A DNA stretch of 16,312 nucleotides from contig DASUMQ010000253.1 of assembly GCA_036277615.1 (NCBI GenBank), positions 1 to 16,312 on the forward strand. The letters are read 5' to 3'. Of this stretch, positions 7,000 through 14,230 are shown piece after piece (the first letter of the stretch is position 1; each line of letters starts with the position of its first letter). Origin of the DNA: RPQJ01 sp036277615. Lineage in GTDB: Bacteria; Pseudomonadota; Gammaproteobacteria; Steroidobacterales; Steroidobacteraceae. The translations under genes were made by a program, and so were the position numbers. Under the pieces are notes generated by a model. That model was not told the origin of the DNA. It searched no databases and saw nothing but the letters and a program-made list of their open reading frames with translations.

Positions 7000-7290
7000 A
7001 TGACCGTCTTCATCGCCACGCTCAGGATCAAGCCGGGCCAGGAAGCCGAGTTCGAACGGCTGCAGAAGGAACTCTCGGACCTCACGCACGCGAGCGAGCC
7101 CGACACCAAGGTGTACGACATCGTTCGCTCGCGCGACAAACCCGACACGTACGTGGTCTACGGGCGCTTCACGGACGAGGCGGCGTTCCAGCACCACCAG
7201 ACCACGCCGTTCCACGAACGGCTCGTGCCGCCGATCCTCGCGACGGTCACGGGCGAGATGGACCTCAAGTTCTACGACTTCGTCGCCTGA
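7000..7290 (+). CDS. Small ABM-fold protein (second copy)
   Basis: A 96-residue protein of the same ABM-like fold as its upstream neighbour, but clearly diverged. It has the opening strand MTVFIATLRIKPGQEAEFERLQKEL, the middle strand KVYDIVRSRDKPDTYVVYGRFTDEAAFQHHQTTPFHERLVPPI and a closing strand, MDLKFYDFVA. The HHQTTPFH stretch sits where family members place a conserved His. GAGGATC precedes the ATG by about 9 bases. Both genes probably share the promoter at 6636. The two proteins could form a heterodimer or act on successive intermediates; neither is provable from sequence. It ends 12 bases before the converging quinoprotein gene, with only a GTGGCCAC palindrome between and no terminator hairpin. 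Confidence 0.8.
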   Translation: MTVFIATLRIKPGQEAEFERLQKELSDLTHASEPDTKVYDIVRSRDKPDTYVVYGRFTDEAAFQHHQTTPFHERLVPPILATVTGEMDLKFYDFVA

Positions 7291-7302
7291 GGAGAGTGGC
7301 CA

Positions 7303-9219
7303 CTACTTCCCGAACACCAGCAGCACGTTGCCGGGCATGTGGAAATAGAGCCCGTAACCTGACACCGCGAACAGCTTGCCGTTGACCACCATCGGGCCGG
7401 CGCCACCGCCGAACGAACCGCCGCGCGCCAACTCACCCGACACGGTCTTCCATTCGCGCGTCGTGTCGACTTCCCAGACGACCTTGCCGTCGCTCGCGGC
7501 GTAGGCTCGCAGTCGGCCGTCCATGTGTCCGGCCAGCACCGCACCCGGGATCGAGGTGATCGCCGCCGAGATTCCCGAGTCGCAGAATTGGCGACCCGCA
7601 CAGACGTCGTCGGCCGGCGTGCCCCAGAGCGTCTTGCCCGTCCGCGGCTCGAGTGCGTAAAGACCAGCGCGCGAGGGCTGCTCGTGCACGCGGCCATCGT
7701 GTTCGTCCTTCATGTCGGAGATCGGCACGAACAGGCGTTCGCCGTCGGTGGCCATGCCGAAATGCACGCCGCCCTGGATCCCACCCCGGCCGACGCGAGC
7801 GCCCCAGACGATCCTGCCGCGCTGCCCGGGATCGACGGCGTAGACCATGCCGGATTTCTGGCCGGCGAGCAGCAGGTCGCCTCGCGTCGCGTCGCGCAGC
7901 ACGATCACGCTCGAGCCGAAGTCCACGTCGGGACCATTCTCCGGTGGGCAGTTCGGGTTGTCCGGCAGCATGCAGGCCACGTTCCAGGCGTCGTTCGCCG
8001 TCTTCTGCGCGTGCCAGACCATCGCACCGTCGGTGAGCCGGAACGCGATCAGCGCATCGCTCGTGTCGTTGGCAGGCGAGGAATAATTCTCGCCCGTGCC
8101 GACGTAGAGCAGCCCGCGCTGAGCATCGATCGCCGGAGAGTTCCACACCGGCGCACCCGAAGGTGCGAGCACACGGGTGCCGACACGCGTGCGTGCGACC
8201 TCCTTCGGCGGGGTCGGGATCGTGTGCGCTTTCCAGCGGCTCGCGCCGGTCAGTGCGTCGAGCGCCACCACCGATCCGCGAAACGTGCAGCACTCGTACG
8301 CCGGGTCCGCGGCGGAGGTGACTTCGAGCGAGGAGACCGGCACGTACAGCGTGCCGTCGTGCAGCGACGGCGCGCCCGTGATCGTCGCGTTCGGGTGGTC
8401 GTCGGCCTTGAACGACCAGCGCAACGCACCCGTGAACGCATCGACCGCATACACGCGTGCGAGCAGGTCGCCGAAGAATACGAGAGGTGATCCCGCACGA
8501 CGGCTCGCCGCCTCCGGCGCTTCGACCACCACGGCCGTACGCACCTCGGCCGGCGCACGGAACGTCCAGCGGATGCAGCCGGTGTTCTCGTCGAGCGCGT
8601 ACACCGTGCCGTCCTGGCTGCCGACGTAGACGGCGCCGAAGGCGACGGCCGGCTGCGAACGCGCGCGCTGCGCATTCGGGAACGCGAACGCCCACTTGAG
8701 CTCGATCCGCGGCAGGTCGGCGGCCGTCAACCCGGCACTCGCGGCATCGATGTGACGCGTGTTGCCCGCCGTGATGCCCCAGCCGGAAACCGCGGGCTTG
8801 CGCGAGCCGTCGAACTTCGCGGCAGCGCCGGTGCACTGCGGCGCACGCGCGGTGGAGACCGGGTGGTCGCCGCCCAGGTAGGTCGCAACCTGCTTTTTCT
8901 GGGCCGCGCTCAGCTTTTCGGCGTGGCTGCGCATGATGCCGACGTCGAGCGCAGCATGGATCGCGTCCGGCGCCATCATCTGCAGGAACATCTTGTGCGG
9001 CGCCTTTGCGACCTGCCCGAGGTGGCAGCTCGCGCAGTACTGGTCGAACAGCGGCGCACCGGGGTGGGCCTCGACCGTCGCCTTCTGGTCGAACCGCGGT
9101 GCGGCGTCGCCGGCCCCTTTTTTCTGCGGCTCGACTGCAGCGGCAGCGATGGCCAGATTCGCGCCGAGGACGAGTCCGAGCGAAGCAATGAACGCGTGAC
9201 GTGTCGGCCGGCTCAGCAT
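7303..9219 (-). CDS. Cytochrome c-PQQ beta-propeller dehydrogenase (polyvinyl-alcohol-dehydrogenase-like)
   Basis: A secreted quinohaemoprotein of 638 residues. A Sec-type signal peptide (about 1-28, FIASLGLVLGANLAIAAAA) sends it to the periplasm. A class I cytochrome c domain follows, with heme motif C62-A-S-C65-H66 and a probable axial Met near 96 (GIMRSHAEKLS). From about 145 to the end there are PQQ propeller repeats such as GSQDGTVYALDENTGCIRW, ARVYAVDAFTGALRWSF and VVALDALTGASRWK. Adjacent cysteines C310-C311 resemble the vicinal disulfide beside PQQ in alcohol dehydrogenases. Length and domain order match the polyvinyl alcohol dehydrogenase (cytochrome) group, but many members act on other secondary alcohols. 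It is the last gene of the six-gene operon (19-bp gap). No PQQ-synthesis gene is in the window. Confidence 0.88.
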   Translation of the reverse strand: MLSRPTRHAFIASLGLVLGANLAIAAAAVEPQKKGAGDAAPRFDQKATVEAHPGAPLFDQYCASCHLGQVAKAPHKMFLQMMAPDAIHAALDVGIMRSHAEKLSAAQKKQVATYLGGDHPVSTARAPQCTGAAAKFDGSRKPAVSGWGITAGNTRHIDAASAGLTAADLPRIELKWAFAFPNAQRARSQPAVAFGAVYVGSQDGTVYALDENTGCIRWTFRAPAEVRTAVVVEAPEAASRRAGSPLVFFGDLLARVYAVDAFTGALRWSFKADDHPNATITGAPSLHDGTLYVPVSSLEVTSAADPAYECCTFRGSVVALDALTGASRWKAHTIPTPPKEVARTRVGTRVLAPSGAPVWNSPAIDAQRGLLYVGTGENYSSPANDTSDALIAFRLTDGAMVWHAQKTANDAWNVACMLPDNPNCPPENGPDVDFGSSVIVLRDATRGDLLLAGQKSGMVYAVDPGQRGRIVWGARVGRGGIQGGVHFGMATDGERLFVPISDMKDEHDGRVHEQPSRAGLYALEPRTGKTLWGTPADDVCAGRQFCDSGISAAITSIPGAVLAGHMDGRLRAYAASDGKVVWEVDTTREWKTVSGELARGGSFGGGAGPMVVNGKLFAVSGYGLYFHMPGNVLLVFGK

Positions 9220-9238
9220 CGTGACGATTCCCCGTGAC

Positions 9239-10249
9239 TCAGTCGCGCATCACGTCGCGGATGGCCGCCTCGATCTTCGCGGGGCCCGGCACCCAGGCGC
9301 GCTCGAGCTCCCGTGCGAACGGCACGGGCGCGTGGGGCGCGGTGACCGCGCGCGGTGCGGCCTTGAGGGACCGGAAACCCTGCTGTGCGACGATGCCGCA
9401 GATGTCCGAGGCGACGCTGCAGCGTGGATTCGACTCGTCGACCACGACCAGGCGGCCCGTGTTCTCGACGCTCTCGAGGATGGTGTCCACGTCGAGCGGC
9501 GAGGTCGTGCGCGGGTCGATCAGGTCGCAGGTGATGCCGTCCTTCGCGAGCGTGTCGATCGCCTTTTCCGCAAAGACGACCATGCGACCGATCGCGACGA
9601 CCGTGACGTGTTCGCCTTCGCGCAACAGGTTCGCTTCGCCGAACGGCACGGTGTACGCGCCGTCCGGCACCTCGCCCTTGCGCGGGTAGAGCGCCTTGTG
9701 CTCGAAGAACATCACCGGGTCGTCGTCGCGGATCGCCTGGATCAGCAACCCTTTCGCGTCGTATGCACTGGACGGCACGACGACCTTGAGGCCCGGCACC
9801 GCGGTCAGCAGCGAGTAGATCGACTGGGAGTGCTGGGCGCCCATGTTCATGCCGGCGCCCATCGCGAGGCGCACGACGGCGGGGCAGCGCGTCTTGCCGC
9901 CGAACATGTACCGGAACTTCGCCATCTGGTTGAAGATCTGGTCCATGCTGACGCCGACGAAGTCGGCGAACATCAGTTCCGCGACGGGCCGCATTCCGGC
10001 GAGCGCGGCGCCGCCCGCCGCGCCGATGATCGCGGACTCCGAGATCGGCGTGTCGATGACACGGTCCGCACCGAACTTCGGCAGCAGCCCCTTGGTCACG
10101 CCGAAGATTCCGCCGGACGCCTCGCGCTGGCCCGACGAGCCGCCGGCGCCGCCCGAAACGTCTTCACCGAGCACGATCACCGAGGCGTCGCGCTCCATTT
10201 CGAGGTGCAGCGCGTCGTTGAGCGCGTCGCGGAAGGATTTTTGTGGCAT
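9239..10249 (-). CDS. TPP-dependent 2-oxoacid/acetoin dehydrogenase E1 component, beta subunit
   Basis: The 336-residue beta subunit of an alpha2beta2 E1 enzyme. Family blocks are IVLGEDV (25-31), DTPISESAIIGAAGGAALAGMRPVAELMFADF (66-97, with E71 at the glutamate that activates the TPP aminopyrimidine), GAQHSQSIYSLL (137-148), the PRTTSPLDVDTIL block and VVVDESN. It starts 10 bases after the alpha subunit stop, so the pair is co-expressed. It resembles acetoin dehydrogenase (AcoB-like) and pyruvate or branched-chain E1 beta; sequence alone does not separate these. No dihydrolipoyl acyltransferase (E2) or E3 gene follows; the next gene is the quinoprotein. It may use the genome's other E2/E3, or may work without them. 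Confidence 0.93.
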   Translation of the reverse strand: MPQKSFRDALNDALHLEMERDASVIVLGEDVSGGAGGSSGQREASGGIFGVTKGLLPKFGADRVIDTPISESAIIGAAGGAALAGMRPVAELMFADFVGVSMDQIFNQMAKFRYMFGGKTRCPAVVRLAMGAGMNMGAQHSQSIYSLLTAVPGLKVVVPSSAYDAKGLLIQAIRDDDPVMFFEHKALYPRKGEVPDGAYTVPFGEANLLREGEHVTVVAIGRMVVFAEKAIDTLAKDGITCDLIDPRTTSPLDVDTILESVENTGRLVVVDESNPRCSVASDICGIVAQQGFRSLKAAPRAVTAPHAPVPFARELERAWVPGPAKIEAAIRDVMRD

Positions 10250-10259
10250 GCGCGTCGGC

Positions 10260-11237
10260 TCAGTAGGAGATGTAGACGTCGGTCTCGACTTCCGTCTCGG
10301 CCGGCGGCGGAGCGGCCTTGGCCGCGGCGACCGCGCCGTCGATCTGCCTGAGCACGTCCTCGTCGACGGCGTCGAGCAGGGCGGCCGCGAGCCAGCCCTC
10401 GGCGGTGACGCGCTCGCGGAAGTTGTGCAGGCAGTCCATCGTCTCGCGGTGGCGTTTCACCTCGTCCTTGGCGCGGTAATTCTGCGGGTCGCCTTCGAAG
10501 TGGCCATAGAAACGCGTGATCATGGCCTCGATCGTGGCCGGACCGTCGCCGCGTCGCGCACCCTCGATCAGGCGACCCGCAATTTCGTAGACCGAGAAGA
10601 AGTCGGCGCCGTCGCACCGCTCGGCCGGCATGCCGAACGCACGTGAGCGCGCCGCGATGTCCCTGGAGCCGACCGCGTAGTCGCAGCCGGTGTGCTCGCT
10701 GTAGCCGTTGTTTTCGAACACGAAGAGCGCCGGCACCTTGAGCACGACGGCCATGTTCATCGCTTCGAAGACGGTGCCCTGGTTACAGCTGCCGTCGCCG
10801 CCGAAGCCGACGCTGACCTTGCCGTTGCCGCGGTTGCGGCAGGCGATCGCCGCACCCACGGCAAGTGGCGGCCCGCCGCCGACGATTGCGTTGGCGCCGA
10901 GCATGCCCTTGGTGACGTCGGCGATGTGCATGGAGCCGCCCTTGCCCTTGCACAGCCCGTCGCGACGGCCGTAGATCTCGAGCATCATGCCGGTGACGTC
11001 GCAGCCCTTGGCGATGCAGTGCCCGTGGCCGCGGTGCGTGCTCACGATGTAGTCGTCCTCGTCGAGGTGCTCGCACACGCCGACCGCGACCGCTTCCTGG
11101 CCCGCGTAGAGGTGCGTGAAGCCCGGGATCTCGCCGGTCGCGATCTCGACGTGCAGCCGTTCCTCGAACTCCCGGATCGTCTTCATCTGGCGGTAGGCGC
11201 GCAGCAGACGCTCCGCCGAAAGTGGTGCAGCAGTCAT
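10260..11237 (-). CDS. TPP-dependent 2-oxoacid/acetoin dehydrogenase E1 component, alpha subunit
   Basis: The 325-residue TPP-binding alpha subunit of an E1 enzyme. The TPP/Mg motif runs from G147-D-G149 (GDGSCNQGTVFEAM) to N176-N177 (FENNGYSEHT). Other family marks are GFTHLYAGQEAVAVG (39-53), STHRGHGHCIAKG (66-78), GKGGSMHIAD (98-107) and the RFYGHFEGDP motif. I chose ATG at 11237 (MTAAPLS), with AGGCGAC just before it, over an in-frame GTG at 11267 that would overlap the oxygenase gene. It sits between the Rieske oxygenase and E1 beta genes. The pair could oxidatively decarboxylate a 2-oxo acid or cleave an acyloin, and I cannot distinguish the two. Its presence in a ring-oxygenase operon rather than a pdh or aco locus is unusual. 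Confidence 0.93.
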   Translation of the reverse strand: MTAAPLSAERLLRAYRQMKTIREFEERLHVEIATGEIPGFTHLYAGQEAVAVGVCEHLDEDDYIVSTHRGHGHCIAKGCDVTGMMLEIYGRRDGLCKGKGGSMHIADVTKGMLGANAIVGGGPPLAVGAAIACRNRGNGKVSVGFGGDGSCNQGTVFEAMNMAVVLKVPALFVFENNGYSEHTGCDYAVGSRDIAARSRAFGMPAERCDGADFFSVYEIAGRLIEGARRGDGPATIEAMITRFYGHFEGDPQNYRAKDEVKRHRETMDCLHNFRERVTAEGWLAAALLDAVDEDVLRQIDGAVAAAKAAPPPAETEVETDVYISY

Positions 11238-11256
11238 GTCGCCTCGCTGGCTCGAA

Positions 11257-12621
11257 TCAGAGTGCACCGGGTGGCTTGCCGCCCGGCCCGTAGACGTAGT
11301 CGTCGATGACCTTGTGGAAGTGGCGGATGCGCAGCTCCTGCGAGCCGAGCCACAGCCCTGCGAACGCCTTCGAGTGCATGCCGGCCTGCACGCCGGGCAG
11401 GTTCGCCGCGTCCTGGTCCAGCACGAGCCCGATCGATTTCTCGCCGTGCCTGAAGGTCTGGTGCCGCGGGCGCTCCGGCCACTCCTTGCCGTCCGGCACG
11501 AGCTCGAACGTCCAGATGTCGTAGTACATCCGGTCGGGGTCGGTGGGGTGCGGGCGCTGCCGGAACAGCATCAGGTCGTCCGAGTGCACGTTGAGCGTGA
11601 CGTTCGGGAAGATCAGGTAGTGGTAGTCGTCGGTGAGCTGGTCGTCGTTGAGGCGCGAATAGTCCTTGCCCTGCGCGGAACCGTGTTGGCGCTTGTGCCG
11701 CTGCACGTCGCGACGGATGTTCTCGAACGGCTCGTCGTAATCGGCCGGGTCCATGCCGGCCGCCTTCATGATCACCTTGATCGGATCCGGGATCGACGGC
11801 GGCCGGCGCACGCGCGGGCTCCACGTGGCGAACGGAATCAGGTAGCGGTTGTGGCGCTCGTAACAGTCGATCTGGATATCGAGGTCGTGCAGGTACCACA
11901 TCAGCTGCGGGTGGATGCCCTGGACGTGGTAGCTCTCGTTGAAGGCGTCGACCGACGTCTTCCAGTTGCAGTTCCACTCGACCGTGATGTCGCGCGTGAG
12001 CGCCATCTTGTGGAAGTTGTACGGGTCGAGGTGCTGCGGCATCGGATCCAGGAACTCGCGCAGCGGTCGCACGTTCGGGTCGAGGCTGAACCAGACGAAC
12101 CCGCCCCAACTGTCGCAAGGGACTTCGACGAGCCCGCGGCAGGGCGGTGCACCCTGCGGAAACGTCTCGAGGTCCGGGATGCGCTTGAACGAGCCGTCGA
12201 GCGCGTAATCCCAGTGATGGTACTGGCACTTGAACGATTCGGTGCTGCCCACGCCGGCCGGGCGCAATCGATTGCCGCGGTGGAGGCAGACGTTGTAGAA
12301 CGCGCGCACGCCCCCGTCGCGCTGCCGCACGATCAGGATCGACTCGCGGCCGATGTCGGTGCAGACGAAATCGCCGGGCTCGCGCAGGTCGGACTCCACG
12401 GCGCCGAGCAGCCAGACCTTGGTCCACACCCGCTCCCACTCGAGCTGCATGAACTCGGGCGACGTGTAGCGCTCCTTGCGGATCAGGTCGTGCCCGAGCT
12501 CCGGATCCGGCGCCTTTTCGACCGGCGTGATCGGGCTCTGCTCGGGGGCCACGCGCGGTACGCGCTTGTACGGCGGCGTCCGCGAGGCGTTCTTGAGGTC
12601 GTCTTCGGGGTTCGAAGCCAT
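11257..12621 (-). CDS. Rieske non-heme iron oxygenase, alpha subunit
   Basis: A complete 454-residue Rieske oxygenase catalytic subunit. The 2Fe-2S ligands are C112-x-H114 (CLHRGN) and C132-x2-H135 (CQYHHW). The residue after the last ligand is His rather than the usual Gly. The mononuclear iron ligands are H232 and H237 in NESYHVQGIHPQ, with D404 in LVLDQDAANLPGVQAGM. The first 50 residues are a charged, proline-rich leader outside the core. ATG at 12621 follows a modest AGG. It lies 11 bp after the ThuA-like gene and 19 bp before E1 alpha. The end of the protein (LWLGSQELRIRHFHKVIDDYV) is normal, so it is full length. There is no adjacent beta subunit, suggesting an alpha-only enzyme; the ferredoxin at 6217-6534 is a likely electron donor. 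Confidence 0.95.
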   Translation of the reverse strand: MASNPEDDLKNASRTPPYKRVPRVAPEQSPITPVEKAPDPELGHDLIRKERYTSPEFMQLEWERVWTKVWLLGAVESDLREPGDFVCTDIGRESILIVRQRDGGVRAFYNVCLHRGNRLRPAGVGSTESFKCQYHHWDYALDGSFKRIPDLETFPQGAPPCRGLVEVPCDSWGGFVWFSLDPNVRPLREFLDPMPQHLDPYNFHKMALTRDITVEWNCNWKTSVDAFNESYHVQGIHPQLMWYLHDLDIQIDCYERHNRYLIPFATWSPRVRRPPSIPDPIKVIMKAAGMDPADYDEPFENIRRDVQRHKRQHGSAQGKDYSRLNDDQLTDDYHYLIFPNVTLNVHSDDLMLFRQRPHPTDPDRMYYDIWTFELVPDGKEWPERPRHQTFRHGEKSIGLVLDQDAANLPGVQAGMHSKAFAGLWLGSQELRIRHFHKVIDDYVYGPGGKPPGAL

Positions 12622-12632
12622 GGCAGCCTCGC

Positions 12633-13379
12633 TCAGGCGATGCCTGCGGCCCAGCGCAGGCTGCGCCGCAGCAGTTCTTGGAATGCCGGCACCGGCCAGC
12701 TGCCGCGCTCGACCGACGCGTACTCGTCCATCAGCGGGCGCATGTCGTAGTGGCCGCGCGCGTGGCCGAGCGTGAAGTAGAGCACTTCGCCGGCACCGAT
12801 GCTCTTCAGGTACATGACGGGTCGAGGCTCGTCGCGGGTCCAGTCCCGCTCCGCGAAGCCCTTCGCTTCGCCGGACCAGCGCGTGTGCAGCAGCGTCTCG
12901 AACGGCGGGTGCAGTTCCATCAGGTAGAGCTCGTCCTCGGCATCGAACGGCGCGATGCCCGCGACCAGCGGATGGTCGGGCCGGGTGACTTCGACCCGGT
13001 ACGGCGCGATGGGCGGATGCGCGACGAACTGGCTGCCGAGCGTTTCCATGAACGTGCGCGAGTCGCGCGGCGCTTCCCAGCCGCGACCCTTGGCGTAGCG
13101 CAGGATCGAATTGGTGCCGTGCAGCGCGAGCCAGCGCCTGCCGCCGGCCACCCAGTCGCGCAGCCGCTGCGCGGTCGCCTCGTCCGGCACGATGTCGACC
13201 GTGTACGTGACGAGGAAGTCGCAGGCCTCGATCGCTTCGACGTCGCGATAGTCCTCGGCGATGCGCGTCCGGATCCGCTCCTGCTCGCCCAGCAGCGAGA
13301 GCAGCTGCAGGCGCGCGTAGTCGATGTCGTGGTACTTGCCGCCACAGACGAAGTAAGCGTCGATCGCTGCCTTGCCCAT
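12633..13379 (-). CDS. ThuA-like domain protein
   Basis: A 248-residue protein of the ThuA-like family, which has a class I glutamine amidotransferase-like fold. Diagnostic stretches are FVCGGKYHDIDY near the N-terminus, CDFLVTYTVDIVPDE, GGRRWLALHGTNSIL, FMETLGSQFVAHPPIAPYRVEV, RPDHPLVAGIAPFDAEDELYLMEL and YLKSIGAGEVLYFTLGHARGHYD. ThuA was named in trehalose uptake and utilisation loci, and related proteins appear in sugar 3-keto catabolism, but the biochemical role of most members is not established. No amidotransferase Cys-His-Glu triad is evident at the usual strand turn. The gaps to both neighbours are 11 bp, so it is embedded in the oxygenase operon. It may be a lyase or hydrolase for an oxygenated intermediate; this is only a guess. 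Confidence 0.83.
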   Translation of the reverse strand: MGKAAIDAYFVCGGKYHDIDYARLQLLSLLGEQERIRTRIAEDYRDVEAIEACDFLVTYTVDIVPDEATAQRLRDWVAGGRRWLALHGTNSILRYAKGRGWEAPRDSRTFMETLGSQFVAHPPIAPYRVEVTRPDHPLVAGIAPFDAEDELYLMELHPPFETLLHTRWSGEAKGFAERDWTRDEPRPVMYLKSIGAGEVLYFTLGHARGHYDMRPLMDEYASVERGSWPVPAFQELLRRSLRWAAGIA

Positions 13380-13390
13380 GGCGGTGGCGC

Positions 13391-14152
13391 TCAGAACCGC
13401 ACGCCCTTGGTGAATCCGTTGTCAGCCACGACGTTGGCGCCGGTGACCAGGCTCGACGCCGGGCTCGCGAGGAACGCGACGACGCGTGCGACCTCGTCGG
13501 GCGTGCCCATGCGGCCGCCGGGAATCTGTCGCAGCGTGGCGTCGTAGAACTTCTGGTTGGTGCCCTTGATCATTTCCCAGGCGCCGCCCTCGAAGTAGAT
13601 CGGGCCGGGACAGATCGAGTTCACGCGTACGTTGAACTTGCCGACGAATTGCGAGAGCTGCTTGGAGTACGTGATCAGGGCGGCCTTCATCGCGTTGTAG
13701 GCCATCGGGGCCGCGAACGTCTCGATCGCGTTCGTCGAGCTGATGATCACGACCGAACCCTGGCCCGACTTCTTGAGGTGCTCCATGAGCGCCTCGCAGC
13801 CGCGTACGGTGTGGAGCACGTCGATCTCGAAGTTCTTCCACCAGTTCTTTTCGCTGTCCATGCCGCCGCCGGCGCTCACGTTCGCGACGAAGACGTCGCA
13901 ACCGCCGAGGTCGGTCGCGGTCTTTTCGAGCCACGCCTTGTAGCCGTCGCCGTCGCGCACGTTGACGCACGCGCCGAACGCATTGACGCCACGCGACTTG
14001 AGCGCCGCGGTCGTGTCGTTGACCTCGTCCTCGTTGCGCGCGCAGAAACCGACGTCGACGCCTTCCGCGGCCAGCAGGTCGACGATGGCCCGGCCGATGC
14101 CGCGCGTGGCCCCGGTCACGATCGCCTTCTTGCCTCTGAGTCCGAGATCCAT
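13391..14152 (-). CDS. Short-chain dehydrogenase/reductase (FabG-like)
   Basis: A 253-residue classical-type SDR and the first gene of the six-gene operon. The nucleotide-binding motif is TGATRGIG (13-20), and an Arg after strand beta-2 (CARNEDE, R39) suggests NADP(H). The catalytic residues are S138 or S139 in IISSTNAIE, Y152 and K156 (YNAMK). The usual NNAG motif is altered to ANVSAG (90-95). C-terminal ICPGPIYFEGG and VTGANVVADNGF are family-typical. ATG at 14152 has GGAGAG about 7 bases upstream. In a Rieske oxygenase operon the expected role is oxidation of an alcohol or diol, although many FabG-like enzymes reduce ketones. The 127-bp region upstream contains the perfect operator copy. 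Confidence 0.92.
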   Translation of the reverse strand: MDLGLRGKKAIVTGATRGIGRAIVDLLAAEGVDVGFCARNEDEVNDTTAALKSRGVNAFGACVNVRDGDGYKAWLEKTATDLGGCDVFVANVSAGGGMDSEKNWWKNFEIDVLHTVRGCEALMEHLKKSGQGSVVIISSTNAIETFAAPMAYNAMKAALITYSKQLSQFVGKFNVRVNSICPGPIYFEGGAWEMIKGTNQKFYDATLRQIPGGRMGTPDEVARVVAFLASPASSLVTGANVVADNGFTKGVRF

Positions 14153-14170
14153 CGTTGCTCTCCAGGTGGT

Positions 14171-14203
14171 GCGGCGGGCGGTCCGGCAGGGGCGGCCCGC
14201 CGC
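14171..14203. repeat. 9-bp G+C-rich inverted repeat at the operon start
   Basis: GCGGCGGGC at 14171-14179 is exactly complementary to GCCCGCCGC at 14195-14203, with 15 bases between. The predicted transcript start (about 14198) cuts the outer arm, so a full RNA hairpin is not expected. It may be chance in G+C-rich DNA or a second binding site. Confidence 0.3.
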
Positions 14204-14204
14204 C

Positions 14205-14210
14205 AGTATA
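14205..14210 (-). promoter_or_regulatory. Predicted -10 box for the six-gene operon
   Basis: TATACT on the minus strand lies exactly 20 bp from operator site 3, the same hexamer and spacing as at the Rieske oxygenase promoter (1224-1229). Transcription would start near 14198, about 46 bases before the ATG. The -35 position (TTTAAT at 17-bp spacing) is poor and overlaps the operator end. Confidence 0.65.
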
Positions 14211-14230
14211 GACAGCGGGTCGTCTGAATT

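Noticed and set aside
7291..7303. Terminator between the converging ABM and quinoprotein genes
   Set aside because: Only the 8-bp palindrome GTGGCCAC is present, with no loop and no T-run.
7433..8836. Second minus-strand frame of about 467 codons inside the quinoprotein gene
   Set aside because: Arg/Ala-rich out-of-frame reading; the correct frame shows the signal peptide, heme motif and propeller repeats without interruption.
11237..11267. GTG at 11267 as start of E1 alpha
   Set aside because: It would overlap the upstream oxygenase gene and has no better ribosome site than ATG at 11237, which is preceded by AGGCGAC and begins a typical E1 alpha sequence.
11236..12750. Plus-strand open frame of about 500 codons opposite the second Rieske oxygenase
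   Set aside because: Low-complexity antisense translation that crosses a gene boundary on the other strand; the minus-strand gene is unmistakable.
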